Below, piece by piece: positions 12,694 through 23,163 of a DNA stretch of 64,000 bases. Position 1 is the first letter of the stretch, and every line of letters starts with the position of its first letter. This DNA is from Pohlia nutans (lineage: Eukaryota; Streptophyta; Bryopsida; Bryales; Mniaceae): positions 21,979,001 to 22,043,000 of the forward strand of contig CM040088.1 of the NCBI GenBank assembly GCA_022496805.1, in the 5' to 3' direction. The position numbers and the translations under genes are program-made. The notes under the pieces were generated by a model. It ran no database searches, had not been told where the DNA came from, and saw nothing but the letters and a program-made list of their open reading frames with translations.

Positions 12694-14507
12694 TAATTTA
12701 GTGTGGCACGTTCGCCGCTGTGGAATAGCTTGCAATCTCCTTTGACATATTTGGTGTGGGCCCTATAATCCAACATGCACATCATAGGGCGTATTAGGAC
12801 AGGCCTACTGTGGTGGGCAACGAGTAATGATTTTGGAAGGCTCTGTGTGAAGTATTTGATGATCGAGGTGCTCATAGTGTGCCTACAGGTTTTGGCAAAG
12901 CATGTACGTTGGGTTGGAGAACAGTACAGTACGTTATGTAGGTGCTGGGGAGGATGTGACCGCCATGCTGTGGATGTCGGATGTTGTGAATAGCTCAATC
13001 CGTGACGAACAGGCTTTCCCACCGATTCTGAGCCGAGCCATGAGCCATTAGCCATGAGCAAAAGTGCGTTTCAAAAAAGGTTGCTATAATAGTTCATCAT
13101 GATCCACAGATCTGGTACTACTGATTTAGTTCTTCAGTGTGTTCATCGATCAGACCACTAAGTTACTACGCACTGCATGAGACTGATGAGCGTTGTAAGA
13201 AGTATCCGTACATGGGAGAATGAACCTACTTCGTCTTGGTATGATGCAGTGTGGTCCCATTTGGACCTATGAATCACTCATCCATGTCTGTATCGGTCTC
13301 CATTGTCGTCCTTCATTCGAAATTGAGTGGCAGAAATATGATTATCGCATGATTAATGAGGCCATGCAAGCAGAACTACGAAATTAGATGTCGTGCTGAA
13401 AATTTGCTCTTTCGTAAACACACATCCAACTCCAGTCAGCAGTTAAAGATTGTAAGAGGATTTGTTAACGTTGCTAAGACTAAAGTCGCAGTCTCACACA
13501 CGATAAACACTCACCAGGCAAGCTATAGTCAATAAGATGCTTGTACTATCCCAGCCTGCATGATCCAAAGTCGGCTTTGAACCTGTTTGAGCTTCTGAAG
13601 TCGATTAGTTGGAGGGTATGGGATGTGCTGAAAAGCCAATGTTATTTCACTTCATACTAAAGATGGGAGTTGCCCGAAGCAAATTTACCCTTTCTGGTTG
13701 AGTTCATGCTTGAGGGCTAATTAAGCGACATGGTCTGGTTGGGTGAGAATTTGTTCATGTGTGCATACATGTTCACTTTGACACAAGTGCCGACTGCTTT
13801 GTGGTTGAACTTGTGTCAACATTGTGGATGTTGTATTGATGAATCCTTGCCTTCGTTTTAGACGTGTTACTGTCTTAATTTTCATTATGAAGCATGTGAT
13901 ACCGATTTCTTAAGATTCCTGTGACTTTAAAATTTGATGTGAACTTAGGATTACTGTGACTTTGGAACTGCTAAGCCGCAAAATACACCGTGCAACGATC
14001 GATCTTCGTAATTAGTAGTACACACAGTAGATACAAATTCTCGTAGCTGCTGGTCATGGAGAAGCCTTCAGCAGCTGTTGCGATCCCAGCGGCAGATGAA
14101 AGATTGATACTACCGTAAAAAAATTGCCTGAGGGTCTAACACAGACATGGATCCTTGTACCCTCGATCAACGAGCCAATACATACTCTACTGCATCTGTA
14201 ATATCGCTTCCCAGAATCACATTGCATCGGCAATGCCATGCTCGATCAACAGCAGTCCAGTGTAATGCCACGAAACTACTCGCATTTTTTTAATCAAGGC
14301 TGGTAATTCTACGGATTACTGAACAGTCAGAACGCTTGTGAAGCCGCCCGATCAAGAAAAAATCCAGAATTAACACCAATTTTTTTTGCTTCCAAGCACA
14401 TGTGTCATCATAACTTTTTCACGACAGCAACTGGGAAACAAGGATGCTCAGAATTTTCAAAAGTAACGCGCAGATTATCCTGCAGATACAAGTATGAAAA
14501 TGCGAGT
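12694..14507. other. Interior of module B, no gene recognised
   Basis: This is single-copy DNA as far as I can see, between the two B TIRs. Short ORFs exist on both strands but none shows a known motif or sustained coding character. If the module is a Mutator-like element, this could be captured host DNA, which a similarity search would reveal. Confidence 0.35.
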
Positions 14508-14738
14508 ATCGGGGCGGGTATCGGGGGTATCGAAGGCCTTGCGAAATGCGAACTGGCCGATCGCAGCAGGGGAGCGCCGCTGAGGCGGGCTGACGTGGGA
14601 GCGAGCGGCTCTCCGGTGCACTGGCGCGGCTGGCGGCTCCCACGGCAGCGACTGATGGCGTCGAGGTCGGGCAGCGGAGGGGGGCGGGCAGTGAGGCGCA
14701 AGTCCCTCACTGTCCCGCCCTTAGTGACGAGGGGTGGC
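14508..14738 (-). repeat. GC-rich terminal inverted repeat B, right copy
   Basis: This is the inverted partner of 11994-12212, ending CCCGCCCTTAGTGACGAGGG near 14737. Together they delimit a unit of about 2.75 kb. Confidence 0.8.
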
Positions 14739-14749
14739 GGATGGACCAT

Positions 14750-14968
14750 GCTTCCTTTGCCACTTGACCTGGGACCACGCAGTACGCGCCAGATCCAGCA
14801 TGGCATCCCATAAAACTTTGTCGAATTGCTCTTGGGGCCACGACGCGTTCTTGAAGATGCAGTCGTCGAAGATGCAGTCGTTGCGGCGAGTCCAAATCGC
14901 CCAGATGACCGCGCCACGCAGCAGGGACCACGTACGAGAAAGCGAGCGCACTTGATCAGGAAGACGGG
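14750..14968 (-). pseudogene. LINE polyprotein C-terminus, 5' portion
   Basis: The minus strand reads a Trp-rich stretch (TWSLLRGAVIWAIW, then FDKVLWDAMLDLARTAW) typical of the region after the reverse transcriptase in plant LINEs. It is truncated at the LINE's 5' end and continues across the insertion into 8918-9043. It is not functional alone. Confidence 0.7.
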
Positions 14969-14984
14969 CCATGTCCTACTTTTG

Positions 14985-16200
14985 AGGATGATTGATCCAT
15001 AATTACCTAATCATTGAGGTTATGTTTGAAAACATGAAGGGGAGAAATTCCTACTTGCTCATGACGAAGTGCACAAAACCAATGTTTGAAATGCTCCTGC
15101 TAGACATTCGGCCATTTGAACAAACTTGTTAGTGCCGGTCCTTGTTCCCTTTATGTACTACATCACAGATCGAGCCCACGGTCTGTCTCCATCGTTCAGG
15201 AAGCCACGGCCTTAGTTCCAAATGCCCAGATCTCACACTTGCACTGCGAGCCCTGTTCGACGAAGCGAATCCTGAAAGCACCCGATCACTAAGTGTGAAA
15301 ATAATTGCAAAAGAACCGTATAATCATTCAGCCTTACAGAAGCGTGAAATAATAATGGAGCAGTCAAATTATTAACTTCAGAATAATTTCACTAGAGAAG
15401 TTTGAATGAGTATAAATGACGACGTCCGAGGCCCGCATAGACTTGCTCAGAGTTCTCGATCTTCCGTTTGCGTTGACACCCACAGAATTTCAGATTTGAG
15501 AATGCTAGCCATGTGTAGGTTGCAGGTACAGAAAGCAAAGTTGTTTTTTCCTTCATTTGCTTCCAACCCATGATCTCCTGACGATGACAAATTAAGCTAG
15601 AAGTTGATGTGGATATGATCTCAATGATTTCTTGGGATTTTTTTCACAAGTTTAGCTAGAAATGATATTAAGGGGAGCGATGATTACAGTGCGCTTCTTC
15701 CTTCCTTCAATTCCTCAATTGGAGACTTGGCTTCCTCGAAGTCATTTAGTTAGCATTTTCAATGAACTAGCTGAAATCCAATGTACAGTACCAATAATTC
15801 ATATGCAACTGGTTTCGAGAAGTCCAGCAACCTGCACAACAATAATAGGGTGTCAGAGTGCGAGTATTTGCCCCGGCTTTTTGAGCGCTCATTTGCTACG
15901 AGCTTTCATTTGACCCCGTCTCCTTGAAAGGCGGTACCAAAATCCCGCAGTTTTAGAAGTCAACTGTTTTGATGAGAGTCTTATCTACATGCTGCGTTAC
16001 CAATGGTGATCTTGTCCGCTCCCCTCTGCGTTACCAATGGTGATCTTATCTAGCTGAAATTCAAGCCTTATCATCAAGTAGTATGAATGGCCTCGGTAAC
16101 ACTGATCGCCGATCATTCATTATCGAGAATGTGAAGTCAACTGTCTGTCGATGTAGATTGATTAGTTTGTATGCAGTGTGCATGGAGTGGACCGGGCCTG
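14985..16200. other. Unassigned spacer
   Basis: No supported gene. A segment near 15850-15930 resembles 8086-8170. CTGCGTTACCAATGGTGATC occurs twice in direct repeat near 15992 and 16026. Confidence 0.3.
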
Positions 16201-16212
16201 CTGCTTGTATTG

Positions 16213-16312
16213 TAACCTTGTGGTTTGCCGAGAGGATTGTGTGAACATATGTTCACATCTTCACATCAACTCTCTTGGCCAACCATAGGGTTAGTGTGCA
16301 AGCAAGGGAATT
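16213..16312 (+). ncRNA. miRNA-like hairpin H1
   Basis: The 5' side GTGGTTTGCCGAGAGG pairs imperfectly with the 3' side CTCTCTTGGCCAACCATA. An inner self-complementary stretch (GTGTGAACATATGTTCACA) extends the stem. The 3' arm is shared with the hairpin array at 44-54 kb, and the flanks also resemble that array, so this is a lone, more diverged member. Whether it is transcribed or processed cannot be seen. Confidence 0.45.
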
Positions 16313-17410
16313 GTGAAATTAATGTTCTTCAGGAGCGAGCTCTTGGAGTACTGCATTTGACTGGTGAGGTGAGGTGAGGTCTATCTTCGTTTCTCTGTTC
16401 TTCGATTGATTTCATGCGCTACAGAATTTCATTTCAACATTTACTCATTGCAAAATTATGAGTTGCTAGAAGCGCAGAGTGCATGTGTAAATTAGCTTGG
16501 TTACCCAATTTTTTTCGTTGCAGTTCACATTGATATTCTGACATCATGGCTGAAGTTGAAGTTCTGAGTTGCTGTGCTTAACAGGCCGCATTCTGGTGTA
16601 GCAGAAGATTGTGGTTGGCGATATCTACAAATTCTGTGTGCCAACTGCAGTGTACTAATACAGAAACTGTCCTGAGTTTCAATCATTTTAAATCACATAT
16701 ATGCATAAGTGTTTGAAAGTGAGTATTTTTTCAAACACTTTTGAAGACTGGCACGTGATGTGGCATCAAGGGCCAAGCCATGTCAGACGGATGTATTTTT
16801 GAAAATTACATTAATTTATGTAGTCTATGTTGAATTTAGGGAGTTTTCATTCATTTAGGGTTAGGAGGTATTAGGTGGATAAGCTCCCTTGGTTTGACAT
16901 TCTTTGCCAAGTGAAGTCTTGTGAGTGCTTTCGGAGAGAGCCTTAGTTTGTGAGGGTTTGCCTTATTAAATTTTGGGGTTTCTTTTTGACACATGCAGTA
17001 TTGGATTCTCTTTTCATTGCGTGAGAGATAGCTTGATTTATATATGTAATGCATTTGTCCTTCACTTGATTTTTGATTGTAGATTCGATGATGGTTTATG
17101 GTATTTGATATGTAGAGTATGACGTTCTCTATTTACATGACAAGACACATCACAAGAATGTCTTGAAGAGAGTATTTTTTTAAAACACAGGTACATAAGA
17201 ATGAGAGTTTTTAAGACACATTTTAAGACATACACGTGAGTGTCTTTAAACTACCCATTAGTCATAGTGCAAATATAAGTCAGAGCTATTCAACAGAACC
17301 AAACAAGCCGGTGTGAATGAAACTTTCAACTAAACTTGTGTGGTGTCCTATTACATTGTAGATTGAAATATCTTCATAGTATGAAGATTCTGAGCTCATG
17401 TGGCCCACAA
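16313..17410. other. Unassigned AT-rich spacer
   Basis: No gene recognised. Short ORFs here lack motifs and have AT-driven composition. Around 16700-16735 a short inverted repeat of AAGTGTTTGAAA and TTTCAAACACTT forms a small stem. Confidence 0.3.
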
Positions 17411-17735
17411 TCTTTAATCCCTAAACGTCCCAGCGTTCAGAAACTGGACGACGAACAGATTAAAAGCCTTGCAACTTTCTCATACAATCTCGGATGACTT
17501 TCATCCAAGTCACCTTTGTAAGCCTATTAAATTCTCTACCAATTACAATAAATCTCTTGTGATAGGGAGCTGTTGATAATATTGGAGAGGCCTTCAACTA
17601 CAAGTATGTCAAATTTGTTGGGTAGATTTCATGCTTGCAATGGTCCTCTCATGTACATCTGAGCCATGCTAATATCTATTTTTGAGGCTAGAATCTACTT
17701 CTGTTCAAAGGGTTGGTACGTTTAGGGGATAAACT
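17411..17735. mobile_element. Small element with TAATCCCTAAACGT termini
   Basis: TAATCCCTAAACGT near 17414 is matched by ACGTTTAGGGGATAAA near 17717 in inverse orientation, enclosing about 320 bp. The same terminal phrase occurs in fold-back A (about 9568 and 11455) and, diverged, near 10887 and 62765, so it marks a dispersed family. I could not confirm a TSD. Confidence 0.5.
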
Positions 17736-18537
17736 TAGTGTGACCCGCAGTATATGCATGGAAAAGTGTAACTAACTTAAGCTTCATGGACCCAGGGATG
17801 GATATCCGCAACAGTCTCGTCATCGATCAGGCGGGCCCAGGGCCAATAAAGTTAAGTTAATCTTCTGTCCTTCTTCACTTATTTGGTCTTCGTCACTTGA
17901 AAGGCTGAGGCACGATCACCGAAATCGGTACGGGTGTCACGGTTGATGATTTGAAGGTCCCGATTCTTCGTTAATTCGACCGTTTCAATCCAAATTAGTA
18001 ATCTAATTAGGCCCTAATTTACAATTCGCTTGTCTTAATTAACTTAGGAGAGCCGAATACTCAAGCTCGCACACCCGGCCCTTGCATTGGCTGTGCGATT
18101 CATAGATATCCACAGGATATTCATCTACAGTATGTGGGTAGCTAAGGATCATTCCCAAGGTGCGAAATGATAATTATACATATGACACACTACGTACATG
18201 CATCTCTACTAATCTCTTTGAGTGTGTGCGGAATTGGTACGTAGCTAGATCGAACCATGCATCGATAGATCTCCCTGTCCAAGTTAGAGTTACGTTCAGA
18301 AGCTCGCAGCCCTTCTTCGATTCGGTTACAGAGCAATTGCAAGCCCTAGCATCAGGGTGCGCCTCTGTCAGATGTTTCGATGCTCCATGTTGCAAATCAT
18401 CTGCTTCTAGAATACATGGTCTGATCACAAGTTCAGGATTTTCGATTTATTGCTTTGCAGTTGCTCGTGAATACTAGCTCCCAGATCTTGAAACAACTGT
18501 GACGTCACGAATTGAATTATACATGAATGTTTGTCAT
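17736..18537. other. Unassigned spacer
   Basis: No supported gene. A 105-codon ORF on the plus strand at 18160-18477 shows no recognisable motif and is probably chance. Confidence 0.3.
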
Positions 18538-19641
18538 TCACAAGTGCTGTCATTCACAATTAAGTGCTGATCAACTGATTGTAGAAAGTAGACAGATCAA
18601 TTCCATGTTTGTGCGTCTTCTAGAAACCAAATCAGGTACGTGCTTACTAGGAGACTAGCTGGAACTGCATGGCTCACAGTCACGAGAAGCTAACTGAGTT
18701 CATGTACCTAATGTGGACAATTAAAGTTTGACCGCACTGATCCCGTTTTCCATCAATTATCTCCGGTGATCGTGGCTATGTTCAGGAAGCTGACTAGATT
18801 CCATGGACAAGCCATGGGATGATGGATCTAGAACCTGTGCAGACTATACTCTAGATCATTCAATTGCATGAGTCTGGCACTATCTAATCAGGGTCCAGGA
18901 TCAGGGTATCACTTCCGGGACTCTCCGTATTTCAAAAAAATGTCCTTTTGGTAATGAATAAAAATTGGAAAATTACATAAATTATATGGTGTTATAGAGG
19001 ACATGTTGGTACACAACAACCATGTGTTATATAGGTCAAATTCGATTTTTTTTTTTTTTTTTCTAATTTAACATATTTAAGACCTAGTCACATTTATATA
19101 CATTATAGTATTGTAGTGAAAGCACTGCGTATTTAAGGTTTTCTATTAAAATGGTCATATTCGTTATATTGAGACTTTTAGCTAATTTTGAGACAGAATG
19201 CCAGTTATTCGAAAATTTATTTAAAAAATAATAATTGAACCCAAAAAAAAATTAATGCTCAAATAGTGATTCTATAATGAAATTCCAAAAGGTGGTGTTG
19301 TTAAATATTTATAAAAAAAATAGTAGTAAGGAGATAAAACGGTTTATCTTCGAGTCGAAGATAAAAATGAGACTGCGAAAAGTCTCAATATAATGAATAT
19401 GGCCTTTAAAACAAACAATTTTGTATTTTATTAAATTTGTATTTAAGTATATTATATGGTTTCAGAACAAAGATGTTATGAAATTGTGTTAAAATACATG
19501 TGATTTTTGCAAAATATCATAAATAAGGAAATATAGTAATATTACACCAAATTAAGTGGTAATATTAAATATAGGCATGATTCAAATATTGTTTTGGCTA
19601 ACTTTCATATGTTTTATGAACTACTTTGCTATAAATTAGTA
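18538..19641 (+). repeat. Segmental duplication D, copy 1
   Basis: It matches 46437-47612 closely and collinearly, from AAGTGCTGTCATTCACAATT to AAATTAGTA. Differences are one insertion in each copy: a 254-bp MITE here (19152-19405), and a 329-bp CACTG element in the other copy. Each copy thus serves as the empty site for the other. Confidence 0.9.
19152..19405. mobile_element. 254-bp MITE with about 27-bp TIRs and TTAAAA TSD
   Basis: The left end GGTCATATTCGTTATATTGA matches the reverse complement of the right end near 19377-19404 with two mismatches. TTAAAA flanks both sides, and the paralogous site near 47382 has a single TTAAAA with no insert, which proves insertion. The superfamily is uncertain. 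Confidence 0.85.
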
Positions 19642-20499
19642 CTAGCTTGACCCGTGCCGGCCACCGGCACATAAAAAATTTCAAAATAAATATCAAAAGC
19701 TCTAAGTAGGGCTTCGCTGCTCTTCGCATTACTAGTGACGATTGATATCTTATGATACATTGGCACATATATAGGGAGGAATTGGTATAAATGATATTAT
19801 ATAATACATATAATAGTGGTATGTATATGTTTGTGTAGATAAGTATATTTTTTATTCAAAGATAGTTTATATATATTGTGCAAATGATATTAGTATATAT
19901 TAATCCATTATATTTTGTTTTGGAAATGGTATTATTTTTGATTGTGTGATGCAGTCTCTTAGATGTTGTCTCATATTAGAAATATTGTATATTGATGTTT
20001 CAGGATATATTTTATATGCAATATCACTTGCATATGCTAATGCAAACATTCCACATGATGAATTGTTTGGTTGTTGCAAAACGTTTGCATATTCATAGTG
20101 GAATGTTATAGAAGGCATGAGTTGTTGTAGTTTTTGATTTATGTCATGTGGTAACAAACAATTTTGAGGTTTTTTGGAATAACATATTATGGCTTGGTAA
20201 TGTATATTATTTGGTTGTATGAGAGTAAGTATCTAATGGTGTCCATTTATGAACAAATGTTGAAGACAATTTCTTGTGTATTTTGATCTTTTATGTAATG
20301 TGGCATAAGAATGTTCTTCATAACCTTGATGCTTTAGTTGATTTTCATACAATATTTGCATTCCTGCTCCCATGTGTTCATCACTTGAGCATTCTGATGA
20401 ATTGAGTGGTGTGAGCTCGTGATGTCATGTTAATTCAAATCTACTAATCCAATAGTTGCTGAGTTGTGTGATATCTTCAAATATTGATAATGCAATATT
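19642..20499 (-). mobile_element. Helitron-like 3' end and adjoining sequence (minus orientation)
   Basis: On the minus strand a perfect 7-bp stem with a 3-nt loop (GTGCCGG TGG CCGGCAC, 19654-19670) is followed 8 bases later by CTAG (19642-19645) and then T. That is the canonical Helitron 3' terminus inserted before T. The boundary coincides with the end of duplication D, whose other copy continues differently. The 5' end (TC) was not located and may lie beyond the CACTA insertion. Confidence 0.6.
19900..20157 (-). pseudogene. Ulp1-like (C48 cysteine protease) C-terminal fragment
   Basis: The minus-strand ORF contains QQPNNSSCGMFALAYASDIA, with the Cys and flanking residues of the Ulp1/SENP active-site motif (Q-x-N-x-x-x-C-G-x-F), followed by NMRQHLRDC, a common tail in transposon-borne Ulp1 proteins. 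Upstream minus-strand codons to about 20320 look related but include a stop (near 20230), and no His/Asp half of the triad is clear. This is a partial, probably dead copy. Its position next to a Helitron-type end suggests it travelled with that element. Confidence 0.55.
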
Positions 20500-20502
20500 T
20501 GA

Positions 20503-20535
20503 CACTAGGTCAAACGGGTACTTTTATGACTGGCA
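20503..20535 (+). repeat. CACTA element left terminal inverted repeat
   Basis: CACTA-initiated TIR, about 30 bp, pairing with the right end with about four mismatches and preceded by TGA. Confidence 0.9.
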
Positions 20536-21380
20536 GAATGACTGCATTTATGACTACGCGCAGTCATAAAATCAGGTTCTGTGACTGCGCGTCATATTTT
20601 CTGCTGACGTGGAATGTGACGCGCGCGGTGACAGGGCGGGCTCATTACCGACGAGTCGCTTTGGACATTTAGTCATATGAATAAATACGACCCAAAACGT
20701 ATACTTGGGCTCCATGTACGTGCCACGTCAGCATCTCCAACTGCCAACTTGACCGGCCCCTTGTCCTTGACTTTTCGTGATCTGCCCGGGCAGCCGAGGC
20801 CAAAATCCGACGTGGCATGTGACTCTGTCGAGTCATATTTTTCTGTTGACGTGGCATCTGACGTGGCATGTGACTATGTGGAGTCATATTTTTCTGCTGA
20901 CGTGGCATCCGACGTGGCATGTGACTCTGTGGAGTCATATTTTTCTGCTGACGTGGAATGTGACTCTGTGGAGTTATATTCTTGCTGACGTGGCACCTCC
21001 ACGTGGAATGTGAATGTCTGTCATATTTTCGGCTGATGTGGAATGTGACTCTGTGGAGTCATATTTTGGCTCATAATGTCGCTGACGTGGAATGTGACTA
21101 GTAGTTATGTTTTTTTTCTGATGTGGAATATGACTGTGCATAGTCGTATTTGAGCTAACGCTATGATTGCTGGCAATCGTGTATTCAAGACCTCCAGTAA
21201 TGTTCGACAAGAGTGCGAAGGGTAGATGACTGGTTTCAGTCACAGTATCGGAGGGAATGAGAACATTACATGACTCACAATAGTGACAATGTAATTTCCA
21301 TGCATGTGGTCCTATGACTGCGTAGAGTGATGTATTGGCTTACTGAGAGTCACATTTGTACTATATATCAGAATCATACA
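20536..21380. repeat. Left subterminal repeat cluster
   Basis: The region has many copies of GTGACTCTGTGGAGTCATAT with TTTTTCTGCTGACGTGGCAT between them; a roughly 60-bp unit is tandem at 20810-20990. Each GTGACT...AGTCAT pair is itself a small inverted repeat. In En/Spm such subterminal repeats bind the TNPA-type protein, and that role is inferred here. Confidence 0.8.
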
Positions 21381-21557
21381 ATGGAGGACACATGTACGTG
21401 GGATTAGAGAAATGCATCATGTTTCACTTGTATTTAGTAGGGAAACTCTCCATACAAAACCAAAAACCGTTCAATCTTAAACATAGTTTCTATCTAGCTA
21501 AACAAGTCTCATTCCTCACCAATATATACATCCATTAGCGAAGTTTTCCTGCTTCCT

Positions 21558-22010
21558 CTTTGCTGCAGGCTCCTCGTGGTTCTCTTCGTCATCCTGTGTG
21601 CACCACCTCAATCACACTGGGTTACACAACTATTTTGCACAAACCTCATTAATTTACTACAGGACCCTGTAATACAGATGCTGCGCATTCATGACTATAA
21701 TCTGTTCTATTCAGTTGGATTGTGACTAGTCCCTATGACCTTCTCAGGATACATTACTGAACTATATGACATTCTCACTGTGTACATTACTGATCCCTGT
21801 GACATTCTCGCTGCGTACATTACTAATCCTTGTGACATTCTCGCTGTGTACATTACTCAACCATGTGACATTCTGACTGTGCACATTACTTATCCTTGTG
21901 ACATTCTATACGTACATTACTGATCACTGTGATATTCAGGCAATTCATCAGCATTGCGTGCTACGTGAAACATCGGTAGATGATTTAGAGGTCACCTTTT
22001 CCTTCGCGGT
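21558..22010. repeat. Block 1 of a triplicated intron repeat
   Basis: It contains a minisatellite of about 30 bp around TACATTACTGATCCCTGTGA. It begins with a copy of part of the NLS exon at 23115-23163. Related blocks lie at 23164-23540 and 24000-24245, all ending in CTTCGCxGTCG, so the blocks duplicated together with exon edges. Confidence 0.75.
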
Positions 22011-22018
22011 CGCGCGGT

Positions 22019-22358
22019 TTAAACTGCCTTCAGTGCGGCAACGGGCCACAGAATGACGGTGTTGAGAGCCTCACCCAAGCGCTCCACAACCGGATCGTCC
22101 ATCTGGTTAGGCTCATGCAGGAACACCTTTTCCGATCCCGGTTCAACCGCGGTAATCATGATCGACGCATTGCCCTCCTCGATCATCCGGCAACGCATGG
22201 TGCCTCCTGCAAGGCTCACGATGAAGCCGTGAGCTACAACGGTGTCATTGGAATTGAAATTTTCGTCAAAATCCAGTACCTTCACCTTCGACTGGGGGGC
22301 CAATGCTGCAGGTGCAGCCTCTACCACCGGTTCCACTGCTTCAGGTTCCTGCGGCCGC
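22019..22358 (-). CDS. Last exon of minus-strand CACTA gene, DUF8039-like
   Basis: The acceptor ...CGCAG lies at about 22359-22363, and the exon runs to a stop at 22019. It includes NDTVVAHGFIVSLAG and ends LGEALNTVILWPVAALKAV. The layout (VA-G-V, then a beta-rich stretch, then V-WP) resembles DUF8039, a domain of unknown function common in plant CACTA-associated proteins. No catalytic role is known, and the assignment rests on pattern only. Confidence 0.5.
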
Positions 22359-22445
22359 AGTTCAAACGTTCATCATGTTAGGAATAGCTAATAAAACTAC
22401 GAATAAATGTTAGAGTAAAGCAAAAACCGCATAAAAGACCTACCG

Positions 22446-23150
22446 GATTCCGTGGTATCGCCGCTAGTTTGACGTCCTTACCCAAATACTGAGTGCAGTA
22501 TTCAATGTCCGATTTGTTGCGTGACAATGCTTCAAATGGCTCTATCAGTCGGTTTAGGTAGTCGTCGTTAGGCTCTAACGGGTCCCATCGTGGACAAGTA
22601 ATGACATTCAAGGGGGGGGACTCTTCCGTTGCGGTTGCGTCGTAATCAAACTGAAGGCATCGAGCCTTAGCAGCTAAAGACGGGGGGATTACACTAAAGA
22701 GCTCATGCAGGTCTCTCTTGCTACCTCCATTTTTCTTTCCCCACAAAAAACTCCACTTTAAAGAAGGTATCCCGATTGCCAAAAACTTTGCTACTACTTC
22801 TAGTAGACTACGGTCTATGGGCGACCATATGCCCACATCGAAGTGACTACATAACATAGTCAAGAAAGGGCCACAATCGGCTCTTTTCTTGATTTTGACC
22901 TTGTGGTCTTGATCGTAGTAGACCACTAGATCAAGACCCCACTCGTGCCTATCGTGTAGCGGTCTAATGTCACACAAAACTCCCACAACATTCAAAACAA
23001 TCACCTTTCTCTTCAAATTATCCGACACCATTACCGCTGGATACTTTGTCTCGCCCCTCACCTTCTTCTTCTTCGCAGGACTACTTGCTTTCTCTGTCGG
23101 GCGCTTCCTTTTCGCTGCAGGCTCCTCGTGGTTCTCTTCGTCATCCTGTG
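22446..23150 (-). CDS. FCP1/NIF-type HAD phosphatase-like exon with NLS, in CACTA
   Basis: The exon opens just after an ACACAG acceptor with an acidic stretch and a bipartite NLS (KRKRPTEKASSPAKKKK). It continues KVIVLNVVGVLCDI, KKRADCGPFLTMLCSHF, DVGIWSP, LLEVVAKFL and SFLWGK. Their order and spacing match the NLI-interacting-factor/FCP1 fold of the HAD superfamily, whose members dephosphorylate RNA polymerase II tails. Motif I, normally DxDx(T/V), reads N-V-V-G-V, so both Asp residues are lost and catalysis is unlikely. The motif II Ser (GIWS) is kept. It ends at a GTAGG donor near 22445. A nuclear binding or decoy role would be conjecture. Confidence 0.65.
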
Positions 23151-23163
23151 TGCACCACCTCGA

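Larger units (their letters stand above)
9052..14741. mobile_element. Composite 5.7-kb insertion with 8-bp TSD inside the LINE
   Basis: TGGACCAT occurs at 9044-9051 and again at 14742-14749. The outer ends are related (CCGCGTCACT on the left; TCCGCC...CGTCACT as the reverse complement of the right end). A TSD of 8 bp, or 9 with one mismatch, fits hAT or Mutator-like transposition. The interior has two modules: a fold-back (9052-11987) and a second unit with about 220-bp terminal inverted repeats (11994-14738). No transposase is visible, so the insertion is non-autonomous. Confidence 0.75.
8715..14968 (-). mobile_element. 5'-truncated LINE, split by a nested insertion
   Basis: The same 15-bp sequence, CCATGTCCTACTTTT, flanks the element at 8700-8714 and 14969-14983. 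A poly-T run inside the left copy is the poly-A tail of a minus-strand LINE. Between them lie a LINE 3' UTR and the end of a reverse-transcriptase polyprotein, interrupted by DNA at 9052-14741. Removing the insert and one copy of its 8-bp TSD restores one open reading frame, which confirms the order of events. Length excluding the insert is about 560 bp. Confidence 0.85.

Noticed and set aside
18160..18477. 105-codon plus-strand ORF
   Set aside because: No motif, the opposite strand is also open, and there are no splice or conservation hints.
20810..20990. Possible coding repeats (ORFs at 20669-20988 on both strands)
   Set aside because: The repeated peptides arise from the 60-bp subterminal DNA repeat of the CACTA element; both strands are open for that reason.
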